A stretch of DNA of 64,000 nt, taken from the NCBI GenBank assembly GCA_964020975.1, contig OZ026629.1, positions 47,955,046 through 48,019,045 of the forward strand, written 5' to 3'. Positions 1 through 13,100 of this stretch are shown one piece after another. Below the pieces are notes generated by a model. That model ran no database searches. It was not told where the DNA came from and saw only the letters and a program-made list of their open reading frames with translations. Every line of letters starts with the position of its first letter. Position 1 is the stretch's first letter. The DNA comes from Hermodice carunculata. Its lineage: Eukaryota; Annelida; Polychaeta; Eunicida; Amphinomidae. The translations under genes were made by a program, and so were the position numbers.

Positions 1-282
1 CTTCACTTCACTCTGTCAACACACGTGCTTAGACTCTCTGTGAAACAAAATAGCATTTCTTACTTGCATGCCCTTGTAAACAATTGTCGCACAGATTCCA
101 ATGATTGACACAAAAGTAACCAATTTGCTTGCATACCGAGAATGTGTAAAACATGCAGCTACATTTTCGCATAAATTATCGTTATGCATGCAAAAACCAG
201 CCTGATTCAAATGTGTTTGAGCTAAACCAATGGAAGGAGAATTCCACAGTCAGGTATCCTAATCTGAAGACATAGATCCTAG
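1..282. other. unassigned AT-rich DNA
   Basis: I see no gene, repeat unit or regulatory motif that I can support here. A 64-codon open stretch on the minus strand is no longer than expected by chance at this base composition. Confidence 0.5.
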
Positions 283-357
283 AAGTGCACGAACTCACAG
301 GAAACGGGCTCTAGATCACATTGTGACAGAGTCTTTATAATATATTTCCAAAAGACT
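283..357 (+). repeat. left copy of a ~75-bp direct repeat flanking the nested LINE fragments
   Basis: The segment matches 1603-1679 in the same orientation. Both contain a shared stretch around TCACATTGTGACAG and, about 20 bases later, CCAAAAGACT. The two copies bracket the Tx1-like fragment and the younger LINE. They may be a diverged tandem duplication of host DNA into which the LINE pieces fell, or an unusually long target duplication. Confidence 0.55.
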
Positions 358-414
358 ACGTAATGGTTATCGAATAGGAAATAAAATCATAGGGGAGAAG
401 TGTATTAGTTCCCC

Positions 415-1610
415 AGCAGTTTATACCTGATATTGATGTGCTGGATTTACTTTGCAGTAGGTGTCATATTAGCACTGACCAGTTCGATGTCCAAAATACA
501 TCTCTCTCTATTAATTGTGATTTAAACAAGGTGTATAATTGGTGGCAGCAAATAAACTTTCTCTAAATATCGCAAAAACAAACTATATGATATTTCACTT
601 TCTGCAAAGAAAAAAAAATATACTAGATTTAAAAGTCAATTATGTTCCCATTTTTAAGAACAAAAGAATTTGATTTCTTTGGTCTCCGAGTTCATGAAAA
701 TTTAAATTGGGATGCTCATATCAATACGATTGCTAATGGAGTGTCCAAACTTATTAGAATTTTCAAAAGAACCAACAGTTTTGTACCCACTGAAACTATG
801 CTAGTAATGTATAACTCTCTTTTTCTGCCACACCTACATTATTCTCTCCTTGCCTTAGGTTATTCATGTAAACGAATATTTCCACTTCAAAAAATGGCCA
901 TTTGTCTAATATCTCATGCCAGGTACATATCCCACGCTGATCATCTATTTCAAAAACTCTTTTTTCGTAAATTGAAGATTTGTTAGAGTTAAAGGCATTA
1001 AGATTTTACTTCAGATACAAAAGAGATGACTTACCAAAATATTTTCAAAACATGTTTCCTGTCCCTTCACCGGATCATACTTACTTGACCCGTGGTCGTA
1101 ATAATGCACATTCCCCAGTACCTATGAGGGCTAGATCCAAACAGTCTATCAGGTATTACATACCAACTTTACTCCAAAATCACCCCCTTTGTATCACTGA
1201 TAAATTACATACTCATTCACTCTCAGGCATTTCAGGATATATAAAAAATTACTGTGTGAATCTATACTCAAATGTATGTACCATACCCAACTGCTATGTT
1301 TATAATTTTTAAATCGATTATGTTTCATGTTTGTGTTTACTATGTTTACTAAATTTTTAGTGAGTTTACTTAATCAGTTAATATCTCTCCGAGGTGGCTC
1401 CTATGATAGCTGAAGCTTATTTCCTTAGCAGGAGTCATCCTGACACATTACTTGTTGTAATTTTACTTAATAATGGTAACTGCTGTGATATAATTTTGAA
1501 ACTTGTATTCCTCATGTATGTATTGTATTTGATGTGTCAAATAAATGTCATCTGAGTCTGAGTCTGAGTTCGATGTTCCAAGTTTTACATTCATGTTATC
1601 AATCTACACA
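415..1610 (+). mobile_element. Tx1/L1-like LINE fragment, split by a younger LINE
   Basis: The left part (about 421-494) translates to a stretch containing FIPDIDVLDLLCSRCH, followed by TDQFDV. The right part resumes at 1570 with FDVPSFTF. The minus-strand LINE at 21.8-23.4 kb has FIPDID, SRCH and SQFNLP in the same order, so both belong to the C-terminal half of the same kind of ORF2, downstream of the reverse transcriptase. The piece is short and broken at both ends. It is the host of the insertion at 495-1568. Assignment to the Tx1/L1 group rests on the similarity to the longer copy and is moderately sure. Confidence 0.6.
495..1568 (+). mobile_element. 5'-truncated non-LTR retrotransposon, Jockey/CR1-superfamily type, with (GAGTCT)n tail
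   Basis: The translation (about 515-1312) has the part of a LINE reverse transcriptase that follows the YADD box: KTNYMIFHF, then FFGLRVHENLNWDAHI (the usual LG.x.D..L.W..HI motif), MYNSLFLPHLHYSLLALG, QKMAICLISHARY and a Q-K-L/LKI block. It runs through two overlapping frames, so at least one frameshift (near 980) is present. An untranslated region of about 250 bases follows, with AATAAATGTCATC and a tail of repeated GAGTCT units. The ends are marked by a target-site duplication, TTCGATGTCCAA at 483-494 and TTCGATGTTCCAA at 1569-1581. The catalytic half is missing by 5' truncation, so the copy is dead. The clade could be L2, Crack or Daphne; I cannot separate these by eye. Confidence 0.8.
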
Positions 1611-1679
1611 AAGTCACAAGAAAAGGGCTCTGGGTCACATTGTGACAGCGTCACTTGTGGATTTTCCAAAAGACTTTGC
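1603..1679 (+). repeat. right copy of the ~75-bp direct repeat
   Basis: Partner of 283-357. See that entry for shared motifs. The two copies have clearly diverged, so the duplication is old, probably older than the LINE at 495-1568. Confidence 0.55.
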
Positions 1680-1689
1680 ACAACTGCTA

Positions 1690-4560
1690 TAAAATATGAA
1701 ATCAACGAACATCATCCCTACAATATCAGAAAACAAATAAGCGTCATTTAAATTGTACTCCCTTCCGAAAAAGAAATGACTCCTATAGTGAAATTGGATT
1801 GAATATATTCTATATAATACAGAGTATTACTGGTCATGGTCATAATGCATGACATGCTGATCTACTTCTGTGTATCTCCACTTACGTGGGGGCAATGTTT
1901 GTGTCGGGAACACACTCCATTGATTAACTATATCACAGTTTGAAACGGTGGGTGTAGGTTATCCCTTTTTTTTTTGGCTGAGTTTGACAGGATTGCTTTT
2001 AGGAAGGCTTCAGTTCAAAACAAAGATTTAGTCCTACGTCTATCTGATCATGTAAGGTAGGTTATCTGTACCACACACATGCACGTTGTGGTATTCATTA
2101 GGACTAAAATAAAAATTTAGCCCCTCCCATCACTATTGTATTGTGGAGTTTATTTTTGATTCGGTATTTTGAAAAACATTTTTCTCATCCTCAAAGGACC
2201 ACTTTGCAGATTTCCCCTGTTGTTTATCCTACCTTAGCATAATTTATATTTTCATACCAGGTACAGAGGATGGCTTGGTGTGTTCTACTGCTTATATAGT
2301 CAATTAGAAATCAAGGAAACAGTTAGGCATGATGACCAGATAGCTGATATTGAAGGACACGATGTTCAATGCCATAAAGCATAAATAAATGAGGCAGCAC
2401 GTATGTAGCAATCATGAAACGGCAATTCACCTCCCTTAATTTAAGCACTGATTGTCCATAATTGACACTTGAGACTGGAATGCTATGTGATGAACAGTCA
2501 CCTGTGCTCAAACTAAGTTCCCATTTACCTAAGACTTAAATTCACCTAACACACCCAGAAAAAATAAATAAATAGGACAGCAATGAACTTGAAGCTACAG
2601 TGTATTTACATGGCTAACGTAGATATTTGATCACGTTTTACTCATCAGACATGCATTTATGACCTAGAAATCTTAGAAGATGTCACTTAGCAATACTCTA
2701 TTGTGTTCTTTTTTATGTTCACTTTCATGATTGTGCACTATTTTAGAGTTTCTAAACTGCAAATTAAGAATTCCTATTTCTAGCTGATATAACCATCCCT
2801 GCACTCAAATGCATACCTGTTTGCCTTGAAAGATGCCCCCTCTGCTGTCAGTCATTTCAGCATTTACCGGTCATAGTAAAACGGCGTCAACAGATGCGCA
2901 GGGAAAGGTAGTGACGGGAGGGGGGCACATTTTGGATACGTGTTATCTGCATTTCTAGGCAAATTGCTCTCTATTTAGAAGTCCTCATAATAAAGAGAGT
3001 TAAAGCACACAATAATTTACATCTGGGTCCTTTTTGGCATTTTGAACCGGAAAAGAGATCAGTGCTTTTGTCGAACCTTCAAGTCGTTCATTTTCTTTTG
3101 TGTAACCCCACATAAGAAGTATGAAAATGTTAAATTGTGTTTTGTAAGTGACACGATTGCCCCTGCAAACATAGGCTTACTTCCATGGCTTGTATGATGA
3201 GCCATCTATTCTCAGCCATCTGAGTGCTACAGTGATGCTGTTTAATTTCCTATTCTGCTCAGATCTTAAATGTGTTATCTTTTTTCAGTATTATTCAAGA
3301 GGGTATTTGTCATCATATTAGCGTACATACATCTTACTATTATCATCTATACCATAATTCCACTCCTCCATCTTTTTGTTTTGTTACATTTTTGTCCTGT
3401 ACCAGTTGTGCTATTTTTTAAAGAGAATTTTTAAAGGGTTCGCTTTGCTTCCCAATTTATTATAAAGTATGTTTACACCAACTTTTGAAGTCACGATTTT
3501 GGTCTTCAAGGGTCGATAACCGGACTTTTGTTACTTCCATTATCTGTAAATTACATCAGTCTACACTGCACGTTTAACTCGGGTGTAAGTGTTATTTGCT
3601 GAAAATATGTTGGTTGGTGTCAGTACTAAAAGTGTCATGGAAATTAGGTCGCAACTATAACACACAGTCGTGCAGGTAAATAGCTAGCCAAATGGTAACA
3701 GACTGTACGTTAATAAACCTTAACCACACACTCATCTGATGTCCAATAGGAATTATTCTGGGGAATCTGACATTGCTTTGAAGTGCCCTTTACCCTTTTA
3801 GGTTAAGTCAGCTAAATACCTGGAACTTTAGGTCGACAATCATCTTAGTGGGTATCAACATATATCGTACATTTGTAAATCCATGAATTACTTTCTGCTT
3901 GTTTGATGTAAACCGAGGTCTTTCTTACCAGCGGGTGCTTGCAAATTCAATTACGCTGTCTGTGTCCAGCAAGTTTAGGACCATCGTGAAACAGTTTGAG
4001 ATATTTGTGGCGCAGGAGGAGCACGCAGAGCAGATCTGTATAAAAGGTGAGCCAGGATTATCATAGAGAAATTCAACTTGATGAATACCACGACGGACAG
4101 CCAATCCAAAACATGGTCGGACAAACCCTCAATGAGCGTAGAGGGTTCTATTAGGCAATTTTAATCTGCAGATGTAGCAATAATGTCACAGGTCATTACA
4201 TCTGAGATTACATTAATATCGCGTAAAATTCTATTTCTATCCCATCACAGGTACAGATGCTTTAGACGTAATAGCCTCTACAGTTAAAAGAAAAACTGTA
4301 AGGATATTTTTAGCATTGTGATGCTGTAGGTTGTAATAACATACCAGATTTTAAAGCAGATCAAAGGACTTGACTCATTTTAAGTGGCAGTATAAACGTC
4401 AAATTCTGTTTATTGTCCTCTGTGCGCAAACGATGAAAACAGTTTTTACATGTTGTAAATTGTCATACTGAATTATGAAGACAGGTTTAGTTAAGTGAGT
4501 TATCTGGATGTTGCTCCTTGGAAAAACAGAGCAGTGCTCTGAAAGGGGTTACCAGATGGT
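1690..4560. other. unassigned AT-rich DNA
   Basis: No open stretch above chance length and no recognised domain in six frames. There is a T-run at about 1965-1976. I see no repeat shared with other parts of the window. Confidence 0.5.
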
Positions 4561-4562
4561 AA

Positions 4563-4639
<77 letters not shown>

Positions 4640-4671
4640 AAGAAAGATAGATAGATAGCGAGAGTGAAAAA

Positions 4672-4734
<63 letters not shown>

Positions 4735-4750
4735 ACAAACAAACAAAATG
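4561..4750. repeat. compound microsatellite (GATA)n plus (AAAT)n
   Basis: About 95 bases of GATA repeats (4563-4658, with a few GAAA variants) are followed by a short unique spacer and then about 75 bases of AAAT repeats drifting into AAAC. The same pairing, with an 85-bp spacer, occurs at 27,054-27,291. Reading frames through it give runs of IYLS and LFIY that have no coding meaning. Confidence 0.95.
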
Positions 4751-6110
4751 TGCCGATGCGTGCGTGCAGGGAGGCAGAGAGCATTGTTGACGCTAAGGAA
4801 TATAATTTTTTAGATAGATACATAAATAGAGAGATGCATACAAATACAAAGAAAACGAAGGGTAAGATGCACTCACATGTTTATTTTGGAATTTTATACA
4901 CATATTAATATCATACTGTCCATTCAAATTATATGCAATACAAATGCCTTTAACTCTTTCGGTATGCACTACACACATGGATGCTCATTCATGACGAAAA
5001 GCATACAGATTTGTCCAAATATATCGATGCATATGCAAATAAACATTGTGCATAATATATAAGCTTACCTTTAAAAATAAAATCGCATTAAAGTTCCACC
5101 ATGCCAAGTACTTTATATTTCATGGAAAGTCTTATCTGTGATTTGCTGTATTTTGTGCTATTTTTGTCTTGGACCAGTGACGTCTATCCTGTTTTGCCGT
5201 CCGGTGCTTTATTTTTTTTCCTATATCATGGGCGAATGGGATTCATATAGGGGTAAACCCTTGTTCTCGACCTTTTTTGCAATACAAAATGTTTAAACCA
5301 AAAAGGCAGGCCATCTGGCGCAGTTGGCACACCGGCAGTATACGCTGCATGCTAAGAGAGGCCAAAAAGTAGCACCTCCCACTGTGTGGCTTCTGTGTAT
5401 TGAAGCTGTGGCCAGGTGCTTGTGTATTCTCTTATCTTTTTATCTTGATCTTTCAATCTTTTGAAGTGTGCAGGATGTTACAGAGTCATTATTAACGGAT
5501 TTGAGTTTCGTTTACAGTTTCAATGTCTAAGCGTGCTGCGTGGCAGCTAAGGCATCATCAGTTGCTGGGAAGAGACTAAGTCCCAGTTGCACCAGCAAAA
5601 AGACCGGCTTGGTCGTAGCCCGTCCGTCGCTCCACCCAGTAAGTATTAATGCCTCTCTCTTCTTTCTTCTTAACCCTACAACTCCCCCTTGTCTTCAGTA
5701 GGGTCTTCTGCAGAAAAGGTAAGGCTAACACTGAGGTCCAGCTCATTGTATGCGTCACTAACGCTCATGCTTTCTCTTTCGTTATGTGTCATTGCGTCAC
5801 ATAGACTCTGCTCCGTGATGAAGGTGAGAACTTGTCAACTTCAGACCTGTCATTGGCCAAAAAATTCTTTTGCAAATAAAGTCATTTTCCTGTGCAAAGA
5901 GGGCAAGCTTTCTTCACAAAAGTGCTTTAACACTCCAAGTCTTTCACTTTGAACAACAAATATTATTGGCGCCCTTTAATGAATCAATATTGCTCTATCA
6001 GTGTTTTGTTACCTGTTTTGGCTGTGTCAAGAGGCTCAGAGTTAAACATTTCAATTCGTCGGATGCGGAAACAATTTACTTTTCTTTTCTTAGGGCGCTT
6101 CAATCACCAA
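4751..6110. other. unassigned DNA with a possible degenerate Pol III A-box
   Basis: At 5318-5329 the sequence TGGCGCAGTTGG fits a tRNA A-box, but there is no B-box at the right distance, so I do not call a SINE. A T-run lies at 5211-5218. Nothing else is recognisable. Confidence 0.4.
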
Positions 6111-6113
6111 CAC

Positions 6114-7370
<1,257 letters not shown>

Positions 7371-7371
7371 A

Positions 7372-7374
<3 letters not shown>

Positions 7375-7408
<34 letters not shown>
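7375..7408. repeat. (TA)n microsatellite
   Basis: A clean TA dinucleotide run of about 33 bases. Confidence 0.95.
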
Positions 7409-7413
<5 letters not shown>

Positions 7414-7501
7414 AGAAGCCCTGATTGACGTAATGGTTTCAATTTTATATCTATAGTTATATGCGATTCCTTGCTACCATCTATGATTTGAAACCTTTTT
7501 C

Positions 7502-7623
7502 GACGAAACTGTCCTGGTGCAGGGTGTTCTGTCACAACAAAGTGACAAAAGATTGTCCCTTTTTACTAAAGCAAGGTATTTGCTTTGTTGTGACAGAGCA
7601 TCCTTCACCAGAACAATTACGTC
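7502..7623. repeat. 122-bp imperfect inverted repeat (hairpin / foldback element candidate)
   Basis: The left arm at 7502-7542 and the right arm at 7583-7623 are both 41 bases. Compared as reverse complements they match at 35 positions, with no gap. The innermost 15 bases (TCTGTCACAACAAAG in the left arm) are identical. The loop is 40 bases. The arms end abruptly and I see no obvious flanking target duplication. It could be the core of a miniature inverted-repeat element, a foldback element, or a transcribed hairpin. Confidence 0.75.
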
Positions 7624-8150
7624 ACCGAGATAGAAACAATTGCTGACATGACAAATTCATGTGATATTGCGTAAAGTAATAAAAGTAAATTATTGTGAGG
7701 TGATATCTATCGGATATGTCGCCTACCACGTTTCCGTAAACTGTTTCTTTGGAGTAGTTAGGTCCAAGTTCGGAATATTTCCGTGGCATTCCATGGTACA
7801 GTGTGTTGCTGCCGTACATACAATCAAAGCCAATTCCTCATCTTAACGATTTTATTATAATTTTCGCATTACTTGATAAACCATTTGGCGTTAGAGGCAA
7901 ACAAATAGGATAGATTTTTTTTTTTTAATTTTTTCAATTTAATCGTTAATTCTACAGGGTATATAAATGTTTTCCTTCTGTGTGATAGTGTTTTTTTTTT
8001 GCATGAGATATAAAATTAAATAAGTGTGTAAGAAATTCAAAATGTGAATAACAAGCACATGATATATGGAGGGTTACGGTGAAAGTACACAGAAACGGTG
8101 AATATAAGGTATGCCCATACATTGCTTTGCGTTGTATCTCTCTTTTAGTT
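7624..8150. other. unassigned AT-rich DNA
   Basis: There is a T-run at about 7915-7926 and another at 7991-8000. No gene or repeat recognised. Confidence 0.45.
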
Positions 8151-8154
8151 TCTT

Positions 8155-8860
8155 TTAATTCGAAGATGGTTGTTTTAGCAGAAATAAAGTGTCTGATATA
8201 GGTATGGTACGGGTACAGTTGTAGATTTCTATATACCCACAATAATTAGAGACTACGCTGTAGGCAGTGTAGCTACGAATAATCCATGTACAACGTGTTA
8301 TGAGACTACGATCCGTATCGGTATCAAAAAACATGCTAATATGACCCTTACTAGACATGCTAAAGCTGAGAAGCCATGGCTTCCACCGTTTATATGACAA
8401 AACGTTTGAACTTAATATTTGATTAATTTCATATGTGAATGCTACAGTTACATCTATTGAAATATTTAGAGAACTTGCAAGCCATATATGTAAACATTGC
8501 CTCCCAAAGTGCCCATTCAAATGGGTTGACATGACCACAAAGTGGCAAGAGCCCACAGGGTGGAGGAGGGCCAGTATGTTTTACATCAGGGAAAAGTAAT
8601 GCATAGGCTCCATCACAATGCTGAATGTCCACTTTGTCGAAATTAATCTTGATGCTCTCAGTAATATGACAGAAGAGGATGCTGTTGATGCGCACCGACA
8701 AATGTATAAGGATTTGACTTAGAATTTGGTGAGCGTGGCGCAATAGCAGTGGTGGCCCACACCACAAGTTCACCTGGCCACATAACAACAAAATCCAACT
8801 CCGCATGCATTCTGCGATCCACGGGTCCACCAGCTGACTCCAGGTTATATTTGAAGCACT
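8155..8860 (-). CDS. unrecognised coding-like stretch, probably decayed
   Basis: On the minus strand, about 140 codons are open from 8856 down to 8429, starting just after an acceptor-like TACCTAG. An overlapping 133-codon frame then covers 8556-8155. The first frame contains VDPWIAECMRSW, RHAHQILSQ, DKVDIQHCDGAYALLFPDV and CGHVNPFEWALWEAMF. The second continues with SLNISIDVTVAF and WLLSFSMSSKGHISMFFD. The two read like one protein interrupted by a frame change near 8465. I do not recognise the family and found no catalytic motif. It may be a pseudogene, part of a mobile element, or a real exon in a gene that continues outside the open stretch. Two long frames meeting end to end is the main reason to list it. 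Confidence 0.35.
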
Positions 8861-9639
8861 AGGTACATAACAACGATGACAATATCATAATTCAGTATGA
8901 TATATGATTGTTTCATATATATATAAAGCAATCAGGCATTAAAGGTTTAGTGTTGATACAGATGTGACATTTATTGCAAAAATTGCATAAGCTCGGTAAA
9001 TTTTACGGGTTAGACATGGGTATGAAATTCCGTTGCCATTTATGCAGTCTGGTTTGTTTCTTTCTTTTTCTTGGCGTTAACAGTAGAGCTCCGTGTCCAA
9101 CTATGATGCCTTATCACGTTTTTTTCCTAGACCTAAACTCCCCCGCCATTGGCGCCGTGTACAAACCTCACGTAAATTATTATTATTTCATAAACAATCT
9201 TATAAGTTCTTGTCTTTTCGTTGCTTAAATTAAGGAAAATATGAACACCATCTTGCAAATGCACACAGGTTCACAGCGTCGCTTAAACGGAACCTACTTT
9301 ATACAGCTGTGAACCCGTATCCAGTTATGTGATAGTGATTCTCTCTGCACATATGGTCCTGCATATGCCTTTCAGTGTAAAGGTTGCCAATTACAGTTTT
9401 TGCAATAAAGCATAGAATTGCACTTCAGTATCTTGTATAAGCATATCATAGACATTGACTGGTATAGGGCCTATAGAGAAATTCAATGTCAAGAACTTTT
9501 ACAAACATCGGGAAGCCGATTCTTCCAGATCTTTTCATGCAGCATGCCAGTAGATAGTCGCTCGATGGCGGAGTTAGGAACATATGATGTGCACTGAGTT
9601 AACTTTAATACAAAGTTAAATTAATTTAATTCATATTTG
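8861..9639. other. unassigned DNA
   Basis: An 84-codon plus-strand open stretch at 8974-9228 has a hydrophobic segment (LCSLVCFFLFLG) but no supported start, splice sites or family. Nothing else recognised. Confidence 0.4.
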
Positions 9640-10175
9640 AATGATGAAATATTAAAGCATCACAGAATATCCTTAGAGAACAGGCTGTTCTGAACACGAA
9701 TAATTCCTATTAAGTTTTGGGGTACATACGCTCTTTATACTGACATTTTTTTCAAATAAGTTTCATTAAAACTCTAAGATTCAAGAAGTCTTCGACATTT
9801 GGAACAATTATAACCAAGTCTATATGAGTCTTGATTGTTGATTACAATATTTATTAAAATATTATCATGGCTTTAACGTCGAGTTAGTCTCGTGAATAAT
9901 GTAAACAATAAAGGACACTAGAATAACCTATATAAAGGGTCATAAATCGACAGTTCAGGTATTGATACAGACTTCAGAACCAGCCGATGCTGTCTGAGAT
10001 ATCTTCAGTTGTGAATGCATAGGGGAGATTATCCCGGGCATTTCCTCTGTTATTTGGAATAAGAAGTGCCGAATTTGAAATGATGTCAATTTTCAAGTGA
10101 TATTTCTCTGTTAACCTCCAGAAGGATTCACTTAACTTTAACTATAAATGAGTCATTTTTAATAACGTGCATCTT
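9640..10175 (+). repeat. diverged duplicate of 41,790-42,290
   Basis: Same orientation. Shared landmarks include ATTTGGAACAATT against ATTTGGGACAATT, CTTCAGTTGT, TTCCTCTGTTATTTGGAAT, ATATTTCTCTGT and AGAAGGATTCAC. The match covers most of 500 bases with small indels. Neither copy shows a convincing reading frame shared with the other, so a non-coding duplicate or an old interspersed repeat is likeliest. Confidence 0.8.
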
Positions 10176-13100
10176 CAAACTAAAAATATGATACTTTTAA
10201 TATTATGTAAACCAGAGATGAAGGTCTGTCACTTTAAACGTTTTATATATTCAGGGAAAAGTAAGACTGTTTCTATTAACAGGGAAAACGTATGACTGTG
10301 ATAAGATACTTACAGGTTTGAGAAACAATTTAAAGTACCCATGCTTGAAAACTCGGTTCTTTGTTTGACATTTATATACATATTTTACATTTCATCGTTA
10401 CAAAACTATTGAAAGTTGCATCATGATATCGAAGGTATTGCAATCATGAAAAGCTATTGCAGGTGTGTGACAAATTTATTATACTTCGGTTCTGGCGTGT
10501 GCTTTTTGACAAATATTTTATGCATATATATGAAAAAAAGGTTTTCCCACACCCATGATAGTGATACTGTCTGTTTGCGCTGTAAATTATTCCGTGATCA
10601 AGAGCCTTCCAACATGTCTAACACTGATATGGTCTGTTTCTACTGTTAACTCTTCCATAATGTCTTTTTAAAATATTTTACAATAAAACCCTTTTCATAT
10701 GTTTGACACTGATATAGTATGTTTTCTTTGTAGTTTTTTTCGTGTACATTTACATGATATTCTTGTACATCTGTCTAACTTGGGTGGTGGCAAATAGCTC
10801 ACGCATATTTTTGTATGTATGTACTTGTATGTCTGGCCATATTTTCACAATGGCACCTGCCAGACAAATATGAATATAGTAATGGAGGTGCTGAATAGAA
10901 GTTTGCCTAATTTTAAAAGTATTATGATTTAATTGAAAATCTAAATTGTTAGCGTAATTAAAACTTCAAGAAAAAGACTTTCGAAAATACACGCCAATTC
11001 TAGATTAAGATGTCAAATGACTGAACCTATAAAGCTTTATTTTTTAAAATTTTCAAAAAGGATCGTGCTTTAAATTTAACAGCAGTAAATGCATTTTGAG
11101 CGCAAATTACAATTCAGGAGTTGAGCTCATGCAGATCAAGTGTAGCCCTAATAAAACTTTTCATGTTAAACGTTTGGCAATTACAATTTGAATTGTCCGC
11201 AAGTGCAAGGAAAGATGTTGTATATTTTAGTAATCTGAGTATCATTTTATTGCAATTTATGTATACGGATGCACTCAAGAAGCAGGACATTTTATAAAAA
11301 ATATTTTCAAGTTGGGTCACGTGCTTGGTAATACATGGTGACTCAACCAGAAAATTTAACTTATATAAGTGAAAAGGCTGCTAGTGAGACGCTTATGATG
11401 GTGTCAGCCTATGCTTCTTTTAGAGTTTGATGGTTGAGAAATGACTGGGCAACACTAGGCCTACATAACATTTGATTATATTTTTTGTGATTTTAAAGTA
11501 CTAATAAAGTTTAGAGACTATTTATCGCTGTCTGAAAATTCTTATATTCAAGTGTTTGGGAATATAATTGTCAGTGATTAAGGACCAATAAAGATATACC
11601 TGCACTCTAACCCTGGCTGTATAAGGAACCAGATTTAATTAAAAATTTGATATGCGCGTAAATAATCCGCACGGAAGCGTTATGCCGTCACCATAAAATG
11701 TATATAAGGAAATTTTGGACCACAGAGACAATTGCCGAACCGCATCTCTGCGTTTACAGAAAAGCTAATATTCAGGTTTTCTGCTTTGACCTCAGATCAG
11801 TAGAAAGACTTTTCAACGCACTGAGAGAACAGTAGATAGTCCAATGTTAATAAAAAATGTCCTACATGCAGAAATTATGCCTGGTACAGCTTATGACTAC
11901 CACAATTTTTCAGATTGACTTTGATATATAAACATAGTAACATAGTCACGTCTATATTACCAAGAAGCATTTTCTGTGCACCGAAAAAAGCTCACAATAA
12001 TATTGCAAAGTATACATACAGTATAGATTCCTTCGCATAAAACGGCTTAGCGTATGCATGCTGTGTAGACTTTAGCTAAAGATATTCAGCTTAGATCTAT
12101 TTTGCAGGGTGGTTTTCACCCCCCCCCCCCCCCCAATTATCCTTGCTTGTCTTATCTGCAGAGGTCTGGTGACTTGACCTGGACTTCAAACATCACCCAG
12201 TTTCTCAACCCAATTGCTTCTATGTAATCAATGAGATGGCTCTTTAGTCAATAGATTAGGGGCTGTGATACTCTGATTCGCTTCGTCCAAAAACTTTCCC
12301 TTTCACATTTAAACAAAAAAGTGGTAACCATTTCAATGTGGAGAAAATGCTATATTGAAGTGACACGTTCATCATATCAAGAGGCCGACAGAGTGCACGT
12401 GTGCATCTATTTTGTGCCACGAAGCAAAGAAAAGTAGACATAAGCATCTGTTTTAGAAATTAAAATAGCAAGAGAAAGTGACGAGCAAGCTGGCTCAGAG
12501 TGTGTGCGCAGTGATCACCAGCTGGCTTCAGAGACTGCTGGACTAGGGAAGGGTAAAGACAAACGGAGGTTCAAAATCTATTTTCTTGCTAACTGAGGTG
12601 TACATATCATGAGAACATTTTTTTGAAAATGGCAGAAATGGAGCGAAAGGGAAAGAATGGCCATTCATGAATAGAATCAACAGAAGCAGAATGACTTTCT
12701 AAAAAGCATTGAATGGTGATAGAAGGGGAACATGTCTCAAAAGAATATTTAAAAATGTAGTTATTACCAAAAAAAGCATACTCAGAAAATGTGTGTGAAA
12801 AGGTTTATAAAAAGTATGATAGAGAATAAGGAAGGCAAAGAATAAAACACTAACAGGCCAATATCAATATTTGGTGTTACGAACAAATATCCATGTGGAA
12901 TAAATCGTTGTCACATCACAATTACCTGAAACGTGAAGTCTCCTAGCGATGAAATGTTTGTTGTATGTACCTACAGACATAGTAAAATACCAGACGGTTG
13001 AACACAGCAAACTGCGGCATATATCATGTCATACCAAACTGTGACATTCATCATGTCATACTAAACTGTTACATATATATCTATAACAGCTACCACATCA

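Noticed and set aside
4487-4823. Open frames of 65-107 codons through the GATA/AAAT tract
   Set aside because: Periodic IYLS and LFIY translations are direct products of tetranucleotide repeats.
5307-5440. tRNA-like head suggesting a second SINE family
   Set aside because: Only the A-box fits. There is no B-box and the body match to the SINE at 49.85 kb is too weak.
11701-11760. TATATAAGG as a functional promoter
   Set aside because: A single TATA-like word in AT-rich DNA, with no supported transcript unit downstream.
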